From the NCBI GenBank assembly GCA_017519405.1, contig JAFWSH010000005.1, positions 160,329-224,328 of the forward strand: a DNA stretch of 64,000 nt, given 5' to 3'. The DNA comes from Clostridia bacterium. GTDB taxonomy: Bacteria; Bacillota; Clostridia; Christensenellales; Aristaeellaceae. The notes beneath the pieces are model-generated. The model saw only the letters and a program-made list of their open reading frames with translations, ran no database searches and had not been told where the DNA came from. The position numbers and the translations under genes are program-made. Below are positions 18,180-27,375 of this stretch, one piece after another; the first letter of the stretch is position 1, and the number at the start of each line of letters is the position of its first letter.

Positions 18180-18459
18180 CCGATTTCGGCTGATTTCGGC
18201 CCCATTGGGCGCCCGGGCTGCACAGATTCAATTGCAGGAATCCGGCGATGCCTGAAGAAATATATCCCGGGCTTCGGCCCGGCAAATCGGGATTGGCAGA
18301 GAACATCGCGAAAGATCCCGTGATCCGGCGGGATTCCGCGTTTTTCAGGGCATGGGATGATTCCGATCGAAGCAGGCCGCATCGCAAAGGCAGTCTGTGA
18401 CGGACAAAGCCCTCCAGAGGCAAGCCTCACGAACCAGATCATGAAAACGGGAGAGAAAA
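18180..18459. other. intergenic region between divergent GH94 operon and MATE gene
   Basis: No gene seen. It holds short inverted stretches such as ATCCCGGG and GATCCCGTGATCCGGCGGGAT, but no convincing promoter or regulator site for the MATE gene. Confidence 0.4.
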
Positions 18460-19818
18460 GTGGCACGGATCAAGGATATGACGTCGGGAAATCCCGTGAA
18501 GCTGATATTGTTTTTTGCATTGCCGGTCTTGGCGGGGAATATGCTGCAGCAGCTTTACAGCCTGGTCGATTCCCTGATCATCGGACAGCTGCTGGGCGTC
18601 AGGTCGCTGACGGCGGTTTCGGCGTCCGGATGGCTGGATTGGGCCGTGCTGTCGGTTCCCATGGGGCTGGCGCAGGGATACTCCATTCACGCGTCCCAGT
18701 GCTACGGCGGAAAGCAGTACGCGGAGCTGAAAAGAACCGTTGCGCAAAGCTATCTGATCTCCGCGGCGGCGACGGTCGCGCTGGAGGTGACCAGCCAAAT
18801 GCTGCTCCGCCCAGTGCTGACATGGATGAACTCGCCGGCAGATACCATCGACCTGACAGAAAACTATCTGCGGATCATTTATGCGGGCCTGCCGGTGGTG
18901 ATGTGCCTGAATGTGTTCAGCGGCTATCTGCACGCGCTGGGAAACAGCAGGACGCCGCTGCTGGCTCTGGCCTGCTCCACGGCGGTCAACATTGCTCTGG
19001 ACTGGTGGTTTGTCGGCTCGCTGGGTCTTGGCACCAACGGCGGCGCGTACGCGACCGTGATCGCACAGGTTGTTTCCGCCTCGATTTGCCTGGCCGCGGT
19101 GCTAAAAATCCAGGTGCTTCGCCCGCAGCGGTCGGATTATCGTCCGGATCGGCGTGTGATCCGCAAGCTGACGAGGCTGGGATTCCCGATCGCCTTCCAG
19201 CACCTGATCATTTCGCTGGGCGGACTCGTGCTGCAGGGTGTGGTCAACGCATTCGGTTTTGTCTTTATGGCCGGATACAACGCAGCTTCCAGGCTGCAGG
19301 GACTGGTTGAAATCGCGGGTTCTTCCCTGGGGAACGCGGCGGGAACCTTCACCGGACAGAATTTCGGCGCCGGGAGAATGGACCGTATCAAGCTGGGCCT
19401 GCGGCGCTCAGCACAGATCGCTTTTCTGCTTGCGCTTGTTGTGGGAGGACTGATGATCCTGCTGGGGAAGCCCATTCTCTCGCTGTTCATCCGGGATGAA
19501 GCGGCACTGGCTGAACAGGTGCTGGCCATCGGATACGACTTTCTGCGGGTGATGGCAGACGGGCTGCCCATGCTGTACCTCCTTTTCATATATCGAACCA
19601 CCCTGCAGGGCCTGGGTGATACCATGATGCCCATGGTTTCCGGTTTTCTGGAACTGGTGCTCCGCATCGGAGCGGCTCTGCTGCTGCCTGCGCTGCTGGG
19701 ATACTTGGGTGTTTATCTGGCGGAGATTGCAGCATGGGTCGGTGCAGGCGTCTTTCTGATCATAGCCTGCTATCACAGGCTGCATACACTGATCAATGCC
19801 ACGGAAAAGAAGATATGA
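18460..19818 (+). CDS. MATE family multidrug efflux transporter
   Basis: A 452-residue protein with twelve hydrophobic segments and the MATE plan of two six-helix halves. The opening MTSGNPVKLILFFALPVLAGN and the LYSLVDSLIIGQLLG loop are typical. Members export cationic drugs or metabolites in exchange for Na+ or H+. The start is a GTG at 18460 with GGGAGAG upstream. Base composition is lower in GC than both neighbours, compatible with transfer or relaxed codon use. Confidence 0.9.
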   Translation: MARIKDMTSGNPVKLILFFALPVLAGNMLQQLYSLVDSLIIGQLLGVRSLTAVSASGWLDWAVLSVPMGLAQGYSIHASQCYGGKQYAELKRTVAQSYLISAAATVALEVTSQMLLRPVLTWMNSPADTIDLTENYLRIIYAGLPVVMCLNVFSGYLHALGNSRTPLLALACSTAVNIALDWWFVGSLGLGTNGGAYATVIAQVVSASICLAAVLKIQVLRPQRSDYRPDRRVIRKLTRLGFPIAFQHLIISLGGLVLQGVVNAFGFVFMAGYNAASRLQGLVEIAGSSLGNAAGTFTGQNFGAGRMDRIKLGLRRSAQIAFLLALVVGGLMILLGKPILSLFIRDEAALAEQVLAIGYDFLRVMADGLPMLYLLFIYRTTLQGLGDTMMPMVSGFLELVLRIGAALLLPALLGYLGVYLAEIAAWVGAGVFLIIACYHRLHTLINATEKKI

Positions 19819-19963
19819 CGCGACATTGCAGAATCATCGAGCATGGCAAATTCCAGTTTACCCTTCTCCCTGGCGGGACGCTGAACCCGGCCGGGGAGTT
19901 TTTCCTTGCCGTCCCCCGCCGCGCCGGCCTGTCCGGCCTTGCGGCACAAAAAGACGATCTTTG

Positions 19964-19992
19964 TTGCGCCCCGGCCCGGGGTATGGTAGAAT
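19964..19992 (+). promoter_or_regulatory. putative luxS promoter
   Basis: TAGAAT at 19987-19992 with a weak TTGCGC 17 nt upstream, ~32 nt before the luxS ATG. Confidence 0.45.
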
Positions 19993-20023
19993 AGGCACGA
20001 AACTGATCCCGGGAGGGCTTTCC

Positions 20024-20491
20024 ATGCTGAAGAAAATCGCGTCCTTCACCATCGACCACGACCTGCTGAAGCCCGGCCTCTACGTCTCCCGGGTGGACGG
20101 GGACTGCGTCACCTACGACCTGCGCCTCAAAACCCCCAACGCCGGGGACTACCTGGGCCAGGGCGCCCTGCATACCCTGGAGCACCTCATCGCCACTTAT
20201 GTGCGCTCCTCCCCCCGCTCGGAGGAGGTGGTGTACTTCGGCCCCATGGGCTGCCGCACCGGCTTCTACCTCATCCTCCGGGACAGCGTGAGCCGGGAGG
20301 ACGCCCTGGGGCTGTGCCGGGAGGCCTTCGCCTTCGCGGCGGATTTCACCGGCAGCATCCCCGGCGCCCGGCGGGTGGAGTGCGGCAACTACCGCGGCCA
20401 CGACCTCCCCGGGGCGAAGCGGGAGGCAGCCGCCTATGTCCGGGTGCTCTCGGCCTGCGGCCCCGACACCTTCACCTATCCCCGGGCATGA
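20024..20491 (+). CDS. luxS: S-ribosylhomocysteine lyase
   Basis: A 155-residue LuxS. Metal ligands are His50 and His54 in HTLEH and the Cys in ECGNYRGHDL; the catalytic Cys is in GPMGCRTGFYL. The enzyme splits S-ribosylhomocysteine to homocysteine and DPD, recycling SAH and making the AI-2 precursor. GGGAGGG precedes the ATG. The permease gene follows after a short gap. Homocysteine recycling connects it to the methionine genes far downstream in this window. Confidence 0.96.
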   Translation: MLKKIASFTIDHDLLKPGLYVSRVDGDCVTYDLRLKTPNAGDYLGQGALHTLEHLIATYVRSSPRSEEVVYFGPMGCRTGFYLILRDSVSREDALGLCREAFAFAADFTGSIPGARRVECGNYRGHDLPGAKREAAAYVRVLSACGPDTFTYPRA

Positions 20492-20517
20492 CGCCCCGTC
20501 CAAGGGAGGGGAAACTC

Positions 20518-21951
20518 TTGCGCAAACCGTCCCTGATCCGTTTTCTGGCCCTGTTCACCGCAGGGTTTTTCGCGCTGGCTGCCCTGCTGAGCTGGGTGCT
20601 CCGGGACGACTGGTCCCGCACCGTGGTCCTCACCGATTCCCCCTCCCGGGGCCAGGTGCTGGAGGAGCTGACCCCCGGCCGGGCGCTCCGGCAGACCTTC
20701 ACCGCCGGGATGGATGAGCTCACCTGCCTCTGGCTGGACGGCAGCGTGTGGAACGCCGCCCCCGGGGAGACGGTCTCCCTCACCCTCACCGGCGCCGACG
20801 GCGCTTTGCTCGCCGCCCTGCGCGTCCCGGCGGAGACCTTCGCCGGGGACACCCTGACCGCCGTGCCCCTCCCCCAGCCCGTGGCCGGGCACCGGGGGGA
20901 GTCCCTCACCCTGGCCCTCTCCGCCGGCGGTGGCCTGTCCTTCTGGGCCGGCACCGGGGTGAACACCGGGCGCTTCACGGTGGAGACCGGGGACTCCGGC
21001 GGCCTCACCCTGGACGGGGAGAGCCGCCCCGGGGCGCTGGTGATGCGCCAGCAGGGCGTCAACCGCCTCCGGGCCATGGCCTGGTTCTGGCCGGGGGCCC
21101 TGGCGCTCTGGGCCCTGCTCATGGGCACGTTCCTCCACGCGGCGCACTGCGAATCCAAGGGGAAATCCCACTTTCTCCTGCGCTGGCGGGACCTGTGGGG
21201 GCGCTACGGCTATCTGCTGCGGATGCTGGTGGCCCGGGACTTCCGGGTGAAGTACAAGGCCAGTGTCCTGGGAGTGCTCTGGTCCTTCCTGAACCCCCTG
21301 CTGATGACCGCCGTGTACTTCTTCGTCTTCAACACCCTCTTCCGCTCGGACATCCCCCACTTCCCCGCCTACCTCATGAGCGGCATCATCGTCTTCAACT
21401 ACTTCTCCGACGCCACCAACCTGGGGCTCCACGCCATCGTGGGCAACGCCTCCCTCATCGTGAAGGTGGCCATGCCCCGGTTCATCTATCCCCTCTCCAA
21501 GGTGCTCTCCTCCGGGATCAACCTGGTGATCTCCCTGATCCCCCTGCTGGGGGTGATGCTCCTGTCGGGGATCCCCCTGCGGCTCTCCATGCTGCTGCTG
21601 CCCTTCGCCCTGGCGCTGCTGGCGGTGTTCTGCACGGGCATGGCCCTGCTGCTCTCCGCCTCCATGGTTTTCTTCCGGGACACCCAGTTCCTCTGGGGAC
21701 TGATGCTCACGGTGTGGAACTTCCTCACCCCCATCTTCTACCCGGAGTCCATCATCCCCGCCGCCCTGCGCACCCTCTACCACTGCAACCCCCTGTACCA
21801 GCTGATCTACTTCCTGCGCTCCATCACCATCGGCGGCGTGGCCCCCACCCCCGTCACCTTCCTGTACTGCCTCATCGCCGCCTTCGGCACCCTGGGGGTG
21901 GGTGCCCTGGTGTTCAAAAAGACCCAGGACCGCTTCGTGCTCTATCTGTGA
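20518..21951 (+). CDS. ABC-2 type polysaccharide export permease with extra extracytoplasmic domain
   Basis: A 477-residue protein. Residues ~1-25 form one membrane segment, ~26-175 a Gly/Thr-rich beta-type extracytoplasmic domain, then a second segment (~185-205). From ~225 on it is a TagG/RfbA (Wzm)-type permease: RDFRVKYKASVLGVLWSFLNPLLM, five to six helices, and the terminal KKTQDRFVLYL. These permeases export teichoic acid or polysaccharide chains with a TagH/Wzt ATPase. No ATPase gene is adjacent, so the partner must lie elsewhere. The TTG at 20518 is chosen because GGGAGGGG lies 7 nt before it; an ATG at 20488 overlaps luxS. Confidence 0.82.
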   Translation: MRKPSLIRFLALFTAGFFALAALLSWVLRDDWSRTVVLTDSPSRGQVLEELTPGRALRQTFTAGMDELTCLWLDGSVWNAAPGETVSLTLTGADGALLAALRVPAETFAGDTLTAVPLPQPVAGHRGESLTLALSAGGGLSFWAGTGVNTGRFTVETGDSGGLTLDGESRPGALVMRQQGVNRLRAMAWFWPGALALWALLMGTFLHAAHCESKGKSHFLLRWRDLWGRYGYLLRMLVARDFRVKYKASVLGVLWSFLNPLLMTAVYFFVFNTLFRSDIPHFPAYLMSGIIVFNYFSDATNLGLHAIVGNASLIVKVAMPRFIYPLSKVLSSGINLVISLIPLLGVMLLSGIPLRLSMLLLPFALALLAVFCTGMALLLSASMVFFRDTQFLWGLMLTVWNFLTPIFYPESIIPAALRTLYHCNPLYQLIYFLRSITIGGVAPTPVTFLYCLIAAFGTLGVGALVFKKTQDRFVLYL

Positions 21952-21964
21952 GGAGGCCTTGCCC

Positions 21965-23341
21965 GTGCGTCTCAAAAGGTTCCTGACCCTGGCCCTGCTG
22001 GCCCTGCTCCTGGTCACCGCCCCGGTGCCGCCCGCCACGGCCGCCCGCCTGGTGCGCACCACCTGCCTCCCGGCGGATCAGCTGGCCTCGGCGGAGGTGC
22101 GGCTTCCCGGCCCTGTCCGGCTCTCGGCGGAGGAGCAGGCCGCCATCCTCGCCGCCGGCAGCCTCGCCGCCCACCCCATGCTGGACCAGGCCCTGTCGCT
22201 GCTGGAGGAGGGCAACCCCTTCCTGGTGCGCTACAACCTGATCACCGACAGCCGGGTGACGGCCCGGATGCCCTTCGGCGTGCCCTACCTCTTCGGCGGC
22301 CAGGCGGCGAACCACGTCTTCGCCAAGGAGCCGGACTATGTGGTGCAGCAGGCCGGCAGCAACAGCCCGGCCTACTACCGCAAGGGCACCTGGTACCTCT
22401 ACGGCTTTGACTGTGTCGGCCTGGCGAAGTGGCTCTGGAAGCAGAATTACCAGACGGCCTGGCCCACAGTGGACCTCCTGCTGGAGAGCCGCGCCCGCCA
22501 GCTCTGGAACAGCGCCGGCAAGCCCATGCCCGCCTGGGAGGAGCTCCCCGGCCTGCTGACCCCCGGGGACATGCTGATCTACCGCCACCCCGGCACCCAC
22601 GTGGTCTTCTACGCCGGCACCCTGCGGCAGTACGGCTATACGGAGGCGGAGGTGGACCCGGCCCTGGCCCCCTGGCTGGACTGGCCCCTGGTGATCCACT
22701 GCGGCACCAACGCCGGGGTGGCCCGGCGCTTCGCCTGGCTCATCGAAAACGGCCTGAGCAAATACCGCATCGCGGCGGACACCGACGGCGGCGTGGCGGT
22801 CTCCCTGCTGGGGGTGGACGCGGTGGAGGCCCCCTACCACATCCACCAGCAGAACCAGGACACGTCCTACTTCACCCTCCCCGACGGCACCTGGCTGACG
22901 GTGGTGCCCTGGAAAAACATCGACCGCTACGCCTGGTTCCCCCTGGGCAGCGAGGTGGCGCCGGACCGGCCGGTGCGCCGGGAGGAGCTCTTCGTCCTGC
23001 CCCTGGAGGAGGGCCTCGCCACCGTGGTGGAGAGCCCCCGGGGCGCCGTGCGGCTGGGCAGCTGCAGCGGCCGGGTGGAGAGCGCCGATTTCACCGGTGA
23101 AATCCTCCCCGGCGCTCAGCTGGCCCGGGTGGGTGAGGCGGCCTCCCTGCGCTGCTGTCTTCGGGGCACCGACGCCGGCGGGGACGCCTGTCTGGTCTAC
23201 CTGGACTGGGACGGCGACGCCCTCACCCTGCGCACGGACAGCCCGGCCCTCGCTCCCCTGGAGAAGGAGACCCTGGCCGCCGAGCTGGCGGAGGAGGACG
23301 GCGGCGCCACCCTCCGGGTCTTCCGCCTGGTGCAGGAGTAG
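21965..23341 (+). CDS. secreted NlpC/P60-like cysteine peptidase
   Basis: A 458-residue protein with a signal peptide (V-R-L-K-R then a Leu-rich core, cleavage after A-T-A). The middle carries the papain-like amidase pattern: FDCVGLAKWLW with the nucleophilic Cys, LLTPGDMLIYRHPGTHVVFYAG with the His, and VIHCGTN. Such enzymes cut peptidoglycan stem peptides. The rest is an uncharacterised beta-rich C-terminal domain. The GTG at 21965 follows AGGAGG by 8 nt, 13 nt after the permease stop, so the export permease and a wall enzyme appear to be cotranscribed. Confidence 0.78.
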   Translation: MRLKRFLTLALLALLLVTAPVPPATAARLVRTTCLPADQLASAEVRLPGPVRLSAEEQAAILAAGSLAAHPMLDQALSLLEEGNPFLVRYNLITDSRVTARMPFGVPYLFGGQAANHVFAKEPDYVVQQAGSNSPAYYRKGTWYLYGFDCVGLAKWLWKQNYQTAWPTVDLLLESRARQLWNSAGKPMPAWEELPGLLTPGDMLIYRHPGTHVVFYAGTLRQYGYTEAEVDPALAPWLDWPLVIHCGTNAGVARRFAWLIENGLSKYRIAADTDGGVAVSLLGVDAVEAPYHIHQQNQDTSYFTLPDGTWLTVVPWKNIDRYAWFPLGSEVAPDRPVRREELFVLPLEEGLATVVESPRGAVRLGSCSGRVESADFTGEILPGAQLARVGEAASLRCCLRGTDAGGDACLVYLDWDGDALTLRTDSPALAPLEKETLAAELAEEDGGATLRVFRLVQE

Positions 23342-23360
23342 CCCCGTTTCCGGCGCCGTG

Positions 23361-23389
23361 TTGCATTTTTCGGCGTACCGGCTTATAAT
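23361..23389 (+). promoter_or_regulatory. promoter of the 23435 gene
   Basis: TTGCAT (23361-23366), 17 nt, TATAAT (23384-23389), 45 nt before the ATG. Confidence 0.75.
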
Positions 23390-23434
23390 GGCATCGCCCT
23401 TCGGGGCATCCCACAGGAAAAGGAGAGATGAACC

Positions 23435-23917
23435 ATGAAGAAGATTATCGCATTGCTGACCGTGCTGTGCCTGCTGTGCGCGGCCTGCTCCGCCATGGCC
23501 GACATGGGAACGCCCACCTGGGACGCCATGCCCGCCGCGGTGATGGAGGATGAGGATACCCACGTGGATGAGGCGGCGTTCCAGGGCGACTGGATGCCCA
23601 GCGCGGCCTTCCTGGGCACCGAGTACATTTCCCCGGAGGAGCTCCTCAACACCTACGGCTATGTGTTCACCCCCATCCGCATTGCCGACGGCAAGCTGAT
23701 GATGGACTATCAGCAGGAGAACGGCGAGTTCGTGACCCTGGAAGCGCCCTATGTCTTCGAGGCCGGCCAGCTCCAGAGCGTGGAGGGCAGCGAGGATAAC
23801 TTCGCCGTCGACCTGCTGGAGGACGGCACCATCGCCCTGGCCATCTTCCTGCCCGGCGAGGGGGACACGCTCCAGTGCCTGACCCTGTTCATGGTGCGCC
23901 CCACGGTGGTTGAATAA
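23435..23917 (+). CDS. small secreted protein of unknown function
   Basis: A 160-residue acidic protein with a signal peptide (MKKIIALLTVLCLLCAACSA) and probable cleavage after A-M-A. A Cys at residue 18 could be read as a lipobox, but the -3 to -1 residues fit poorly. The mature part has no recognised domain. It is a single-gene unit with its own promoter and a long-stem terminator. Confidence 0.7.
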   Translation: MKKIIALLTVLCLLCAACSAMADMGTPTWDAMPAAVMEDEDTHVDEAAFQGDWMPSAAFLGTEYISPEELLNTYGYVFTPIRIADGKLMMDYQQENGEFVTLEAPYVFEAGQLQSVEGSEDNFAVDLLEDGTIALAIFLPGEGDTLQCLTLFMVRPTVVE

Positions 23918-23918
23918 C

Positions 23919-24003
23919 AAAAAACCGCAATGAAAGGCCGGGGCATCAACCGGCGGCCCTTCCGGGTCCCCGTGATGCTCCGGCTTTTCTTATGCGGTTT
24001 TCT
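23919..24003. terminator. bidirectional long-stem terminator
   Basis: AAAACCGCA (23921-23929) pairs with TGCGGTTTT (23993-24001), with a nested GGCCGGGGCATC / GATGCTCCGGC stem inside. It serves the converging genes ending at 23917 and 24039. Confidence 0.8.
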
Positions 24004-24038
24004 TCATCCGGTCTCCCGGTCTCCCCGGAGGGATGCCG

Positions 24039-24917
24039 TTACTCCCCGATGGTGAAGATCGCGCAGCTGTAGCCCTCCAGGGGCGCTTCGATGATCTCCT
24101 TCACGGCCGCCTCGTCCGCGTTCACCACGGCGCTGTAGCCCTCGCCCTCCGCGTCCTTCAGCTCCGTGTAGCCGGCGATGAACGCCTCCCAGCCCTTGGG
24201 CTGCAGGACCTTGACCGCGCTGGTAACCGCCTGGAAGGCCAGGTCGTCCAGCGCGCCGTACTCCATCACCAGGAACTGGGCGCCATCCGCGTTGCCGTTG
24301 GCCACCATGCTGATCTTTCCGAAGTTGATGGCGCGGCTGAGGTAGGTCTCGCCGTAGGGCTCGTAATCGTTCTGCTTCAGGACATCCTCCGTCAGCACAA
24401 AGGAGTCCAGGTCCGGCATCTCATAGGGGCCGGCCACGCTGAAGCCGATCCGGACGGTTCCATCCTCCTCCTGCCGGTAGGAGACGAGTTCGGTTTCCTT
24501 CCCGGCCATCTGCGCGGCGGAGATGTAGCCGTTGAACAGCGCGGTGTTGACGCCCTGGGCGGACACGGCGGCGTTCATGACGATCTGGGCCATGGCCACG
24601 CCCATGTAATCCGAGGGCGCCAGGGTGACGGTGAGGAAGTCCCCCTCCTGGACGAACTGCCAGACGGCGGATTCCACAAACTCGCTCTCAGAGGTCTGGG
24701 TGATGGTGATCCCGTTGTCCTCCAGGGCCGCTTCCAGGGTCACGCCCTCGAAGTACTGGGCATACATGTCCCTGCTCTGGTTGAAGTTGGAGCCCTCTGC
24801 CGTCAGCGCGTCGTAGACAGCCCGGAGCTGGTCGGAAGGCTCGGCCAGGGCGGTCCAGGACACCGTCAGAATCAGGGCCATCACAACCAGGGCCAGGCGC
24901 AGCGTCAGCTTCTTCAT
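24039..24917 (-). CDS. secreted protein of unknown function
   Basis: A 292-residue protein with signal peptide MKKLTLRLALVVMALILTV and cleavage after A-L-A near residue 25. The mature chain starts EPSDQLRAVYDALTAEGS and has no motif I recognise; it is acidic and Ala-rich. GAGGGA precedes the ATG. A promoter lies about 190 nt upstream, leaving an unusually long leader that contains an inverted repeat. Confidence 0.7.
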   Translation of the reverse strand: MKKLTLRLALVVMALILTVSWTALAEPSDQLRAVYDALTAEGSNFNQSRDMYAQYFEGVTLEAALEDNGITITQTSESEFVESAVWQFVQEGDFLTVTLAPSDYMGVAMAQIVMNAAVSAQGVNTALFNGYISAAQMAGKETELVSYRQEEDGTVRIGFSVAGPYEMPDLDSFVLTEDVLKQNDYEPYGETYLSRAINFGKISMVANGNADGAQFLVMEYGALDDLAFQAVTSAVKVLQPKGWEAFIAGYTELKDAEGEGYSAVVNADEAAVKEIIEAPLEGYSCAIFTIGE

Positions 24918-25044
24918 GCTTCAGTTCCCTCTCTTCAAGATCTAACGCATTTTGTATAATTCCCGTGCGTTGTCGTCCAGGTGGCTGCTCCGAATATCTG
25001 TGATCTTTCTGTTCCACTGCCTCTACCGCCTCCGGTTATCATTT

Positions 25045-25063
25045 TGTTATCAGGGTGATAACA
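25045..25063. promoter_or_regulatory. inverted repeat in the leader of the 24917 gene
   Basis: TGTTATC and GATAACA are perfect 7-bp arms with a 5-bp centre. It could bind a regulator or form a leader hairpin. Confidence 0.4.
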
Positions 25064-25105
25064 GGGGGCTGGCTGCTGTGGCGGATAGGGTTATTCCGCA
25101 GGGAT

Positions 25106-25134
25106 ATTATACTGCAAATCGGTGGCGGCGGCAA
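25106..25134 (-). promoter_or_regulatory. promoter of the 24039-24917 gene
   Basis: Minus-strand TTGCCG (25129-25134), 17 nt, TATAAT (25106-25111). Confidence 0.6.
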
Positions 25135-25143
25135 GGGGTACGA

Positions 25144-26163
25144 TTAATCCTCATCCTCGTAGTACCCCAGTTCGTCCTCGTACCAATCGTGCTCTGTTGG
25201 GCCGATATCCGTAAAGGCTGACTCATCAGCAAAGGCAACCGTATCCACGTTGATCTGTACAAGCCATCTGCCGTCCGGACATTTGCCAATCAACCACAGC
25301 CGGGTGCTGCTTTCATCTGTTTCGATATCAACATCAGGAAAAACACTGTCCAGGTTTTCGAAAACATCCCAGTTATATGACGGGAAGGAACAAACAACGT
25401 ATTCCGTCTCTTCTCCAAAGACAAGATCCTCGGTGTGATACCAGCCCTGCAGACCGGTCTCAGGCGAGCCAATTTGCAGGCAGGTCCAGCCATCGGTCTG
25501 TTCAATGACTGTGCCGGCAACGCGCAGGGGGCAAGCTGCAATCGGTTCGCCATCCGGAGCATCATACAGGATCGCGCCTTCAACATGGACACAGGCCCAG
25601 CCGTCCGGATCAAGAATCGGATTGAATACACCTGTATATGGCGGAAGAAGCTCCAAATTGACATCCTCCAGCGCCAGTGAGACCCGCAGGCTGCCATAGT
25701 GGAAATCATCATTGTTGTCGCGATGAAAAATGCAGGTCTCTACAATATAGGGGACATCCTGGCGGAGAAAGCAGCCATCCAGCTCTCCGAGATACCAAGC
25801 CCCTGTCTCATCAGGAACAAGATAAAAGGAAACAAACAGTTCTTCCTCATCCAAATCATATCCCAACTCGATCCATTCATCATTGGAATGATAATCGTTC
25901 ATCCAAATGGGCAGCGCCATCCACGGCGAAGACTGCAGGATCCATGATTCATCCGCTGCTTGATGCGCAACCCGGATGCAGCGCTGGCCTTCATCGTTTT
26001 CTACGACGGCTGCTTTGACTCTATAGGCTTCCATCAGGTCTTGCGTTTTCTCTTCTGCGGTGATCTGCAGAATCGTCTCAGAATTCTCCGCCTTCGATAG
26101 ATTGAAGCACAACATGAGACACAGCATCATCACCCAAACCAGCATCAGGCGTTTCATGGTCAT
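25144..26163 (-). CDS. secreted SH3-domain protein
   Basis: A 339-residue protein with a signal peptide (M-T-M-K-R-L-M, hydrophobic core, cleavage after S-K-A near residue 25). Residues ~180-250 form a bacterial SH3 domain: EGAILYDAPDGEPIA followed by GTVIEQTDGWTCLQIG and GLQGWYHTEDL. Such domains usually bind cell-wall peptides. The remainder is acidic and unrecognised. AGGAGG lies 4 nt before the first of two possible ATGs (26163 and 26157). Base composition is clearly AT-richer than in the flanking genes. Confidence 0.75.
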   Translation of the reverse strand: MTMKRLMLVWVMMLCLMLCFNLSKAENSETILQITAEEKTQDLMEAYRVKAAVVENDEGQRCIRVAHQAADESWILQSSPWMALPIWMNDYHSNDEWIELGYDLDEEELFVSFYLVPDETGAWYLGELDGCFLRQDVPYIVETCIFHRDNNDDFHYGSLRVSLALEDVNLELLPPYTGVFNPILDPDGWACVHVEGAILYDAPDGEPIAACPLRVAGTVIEQTDGWTCLQIGSPETGLQGWYHTEDLVFGEETEYVVCSFPSYNWDVFENLDSVFPDVDIETDESSTRLWLIGKCPDGRWLVQINVDTVAFADESAFTDIGPTEHDWYEDELGYYEDED

Positions 26164-26238
26164 CGCTCCTCCTGTACAGCATGATTGAGCAGTATGTCTT
26201 TGATCAGGCTGCTTTGCCTGACTGATTGGGCATGGCGC

Positions 26239-26847
26239 TCAATTCGACTTGTCTTGACCGGCCAATGTAATGTTGCGAAGCCGTAAACCGATGACCTCTT
26301 CCTCATCCCATTTATGCAAAAGCACCATTGCATCAGCATCGCGATCGTACCAATAAAGGCAGCAAGGAGTCCACAGATTTACATTCAGTTCAAGGTAAAC
26401 AAATGTCTGGTTTCCTGTTTCGATCAAGCGAATAGGGAACATGTCATGTTCCAGCTCGGCTATATGCTGGAAAACCCTTGCATGTGTTTCGCTCACAGGC
26501 ACCTGATTCCCTGCCTCATCCTTCAGAGCCATATGGTCAAGTCGGTTCAGAACCTTGTTTCTATCCCTGTCAATGTATGATTCAAAACAACCATTTGGAA
26601 TCGTGTAGAATGTGGCTGGATCAGGCTCAAACGGCTCTGATAAGCAGATGCGGTCACCACTGGCAAGCGAATAATACCTCGTTTCAGATTCTTCTCGGTT
26701 GCTCATGATTGATTTGCCAGCGATGACGATGACATCGACAATACCTTCCTTTTCCACATCGAATTGATCGTAATGATATCCCCTTGTGCAGCCTGTCATT
26801 GAAAGCGCCATGAGTACTATACATAACAACAACGCGATTCGTTTCAT
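26239..26847 (-). CDS. lipoprotein of unknown function
   Basis: A 202-residue protein beginning MKRIALLLCIVLMALSMTGC, a lipoprotein signal with lipobox L-S-M-T-G-C (lipidated Cys at residue 20). The mature part is acidic with no recognised domain. The ATG at 26847 has GGAG 9 nt upstream; the in-frame codons further upstream do not. It lies in the AT-richer islet with the two following lipoprotein genes. Confidence 0.72.
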   Translation of the reverse strand: MKRIALLLCIVLMALSMTGCTRGYHYDQFDVEKEGIVDVIVIAGKSIMSNREESETRYYSLASGDRICLSEPFEPDPATFYTIPNGCFESYIDRDRNKVLNRLDHMALKDEAGNQVPVSETHARVFQHIAELEHDMFPIRLIETGNQTFVYLELNVNLWTPCCLYWYDRDADAMVLLHKWDEEEVIGLRLRNITLAGQDKSN

Positions 26848-26918
26848 TTTTGCAATCTCCATATTAGTCAGCAATGAAATCAGCACCATGCATTTACGAC
26901 GCATAAAAGGCTCCTCCG

Positions 26919-27356
26919 TCAATAGTGGGCTTCATAATAGAAAAAATGGTTTCCGAGAGGCTCCACGTAATATCGCTTATTGCTTTCAGAAAAAGGTGGC
27001 ACATATATAAAACCCGGTCCTTGATGCTGCAATTCTTCACGTGATCCCAGAGAGACATTGACTGCGAAAAGATCATCCGAATCAGAATAGAATATGCCGT
27101 AATAGCTTGTGCCGGATCCGAAGCCAATGCCGCCGCAAAGCATGTTGATGCACCGCTCTTCTGCCTCAATTCGTTCGATTCCGTTGATTTCCGAAAGAGC
27201 CTCCCAATCTCCGGTTTCAGAAGCTCTGCGGAAAGCTCCTGCGTTTTCCCTATACAGGCTTACAATGCTCTCTCGGTTGGTTAATCCTCTGCATGAAGTC
27301 AGGCAGAAAATGCAGGCAGCCATCATAAAGGGGAACAGCAGAAATCTATGTCTCAT
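26919..27356 (-). CDS. lipoprotein of unknown function
   Basis: A 145-residue protein. The N-terminus MRHRFLLFPFMMAACIFCL ends in lipobox L-T-S-C at about residue 22. The C-terminus PPFSESNKRYYVEPLGNHFF is aromatic-rich. No family recognised. AGGGGGAG precedes the ATG. It may be cotranscribed with the lipoprotein gene at 27376. Confidence 0.7.
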   Translation of the reverse strand: MRHRFLLFPFMMAACIFCLTSCRGLTNRESIVSLYRENAGAFRRASETGDWEALSEINGIERIEAEERCINMLCGGIGFGSGTSYYGIFYSDSDDLFAVNVSLGSREELQHQGPGFIYVPPFSESNKRYYVEPLGNHFFYYEAHY

Positions 27357-27375
27357 GATTCACTCCCCCTGGAAA

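Noticed and set aside
11371-18323. Very long open frames on the plus strand opposite the two GH94-type genes
   Set aside because: They mirror real genes, have Pro/Arg/Gly/His-rich composition without domains, and lack ribosome sites; typical of antisense frames in GC-rich DNA.
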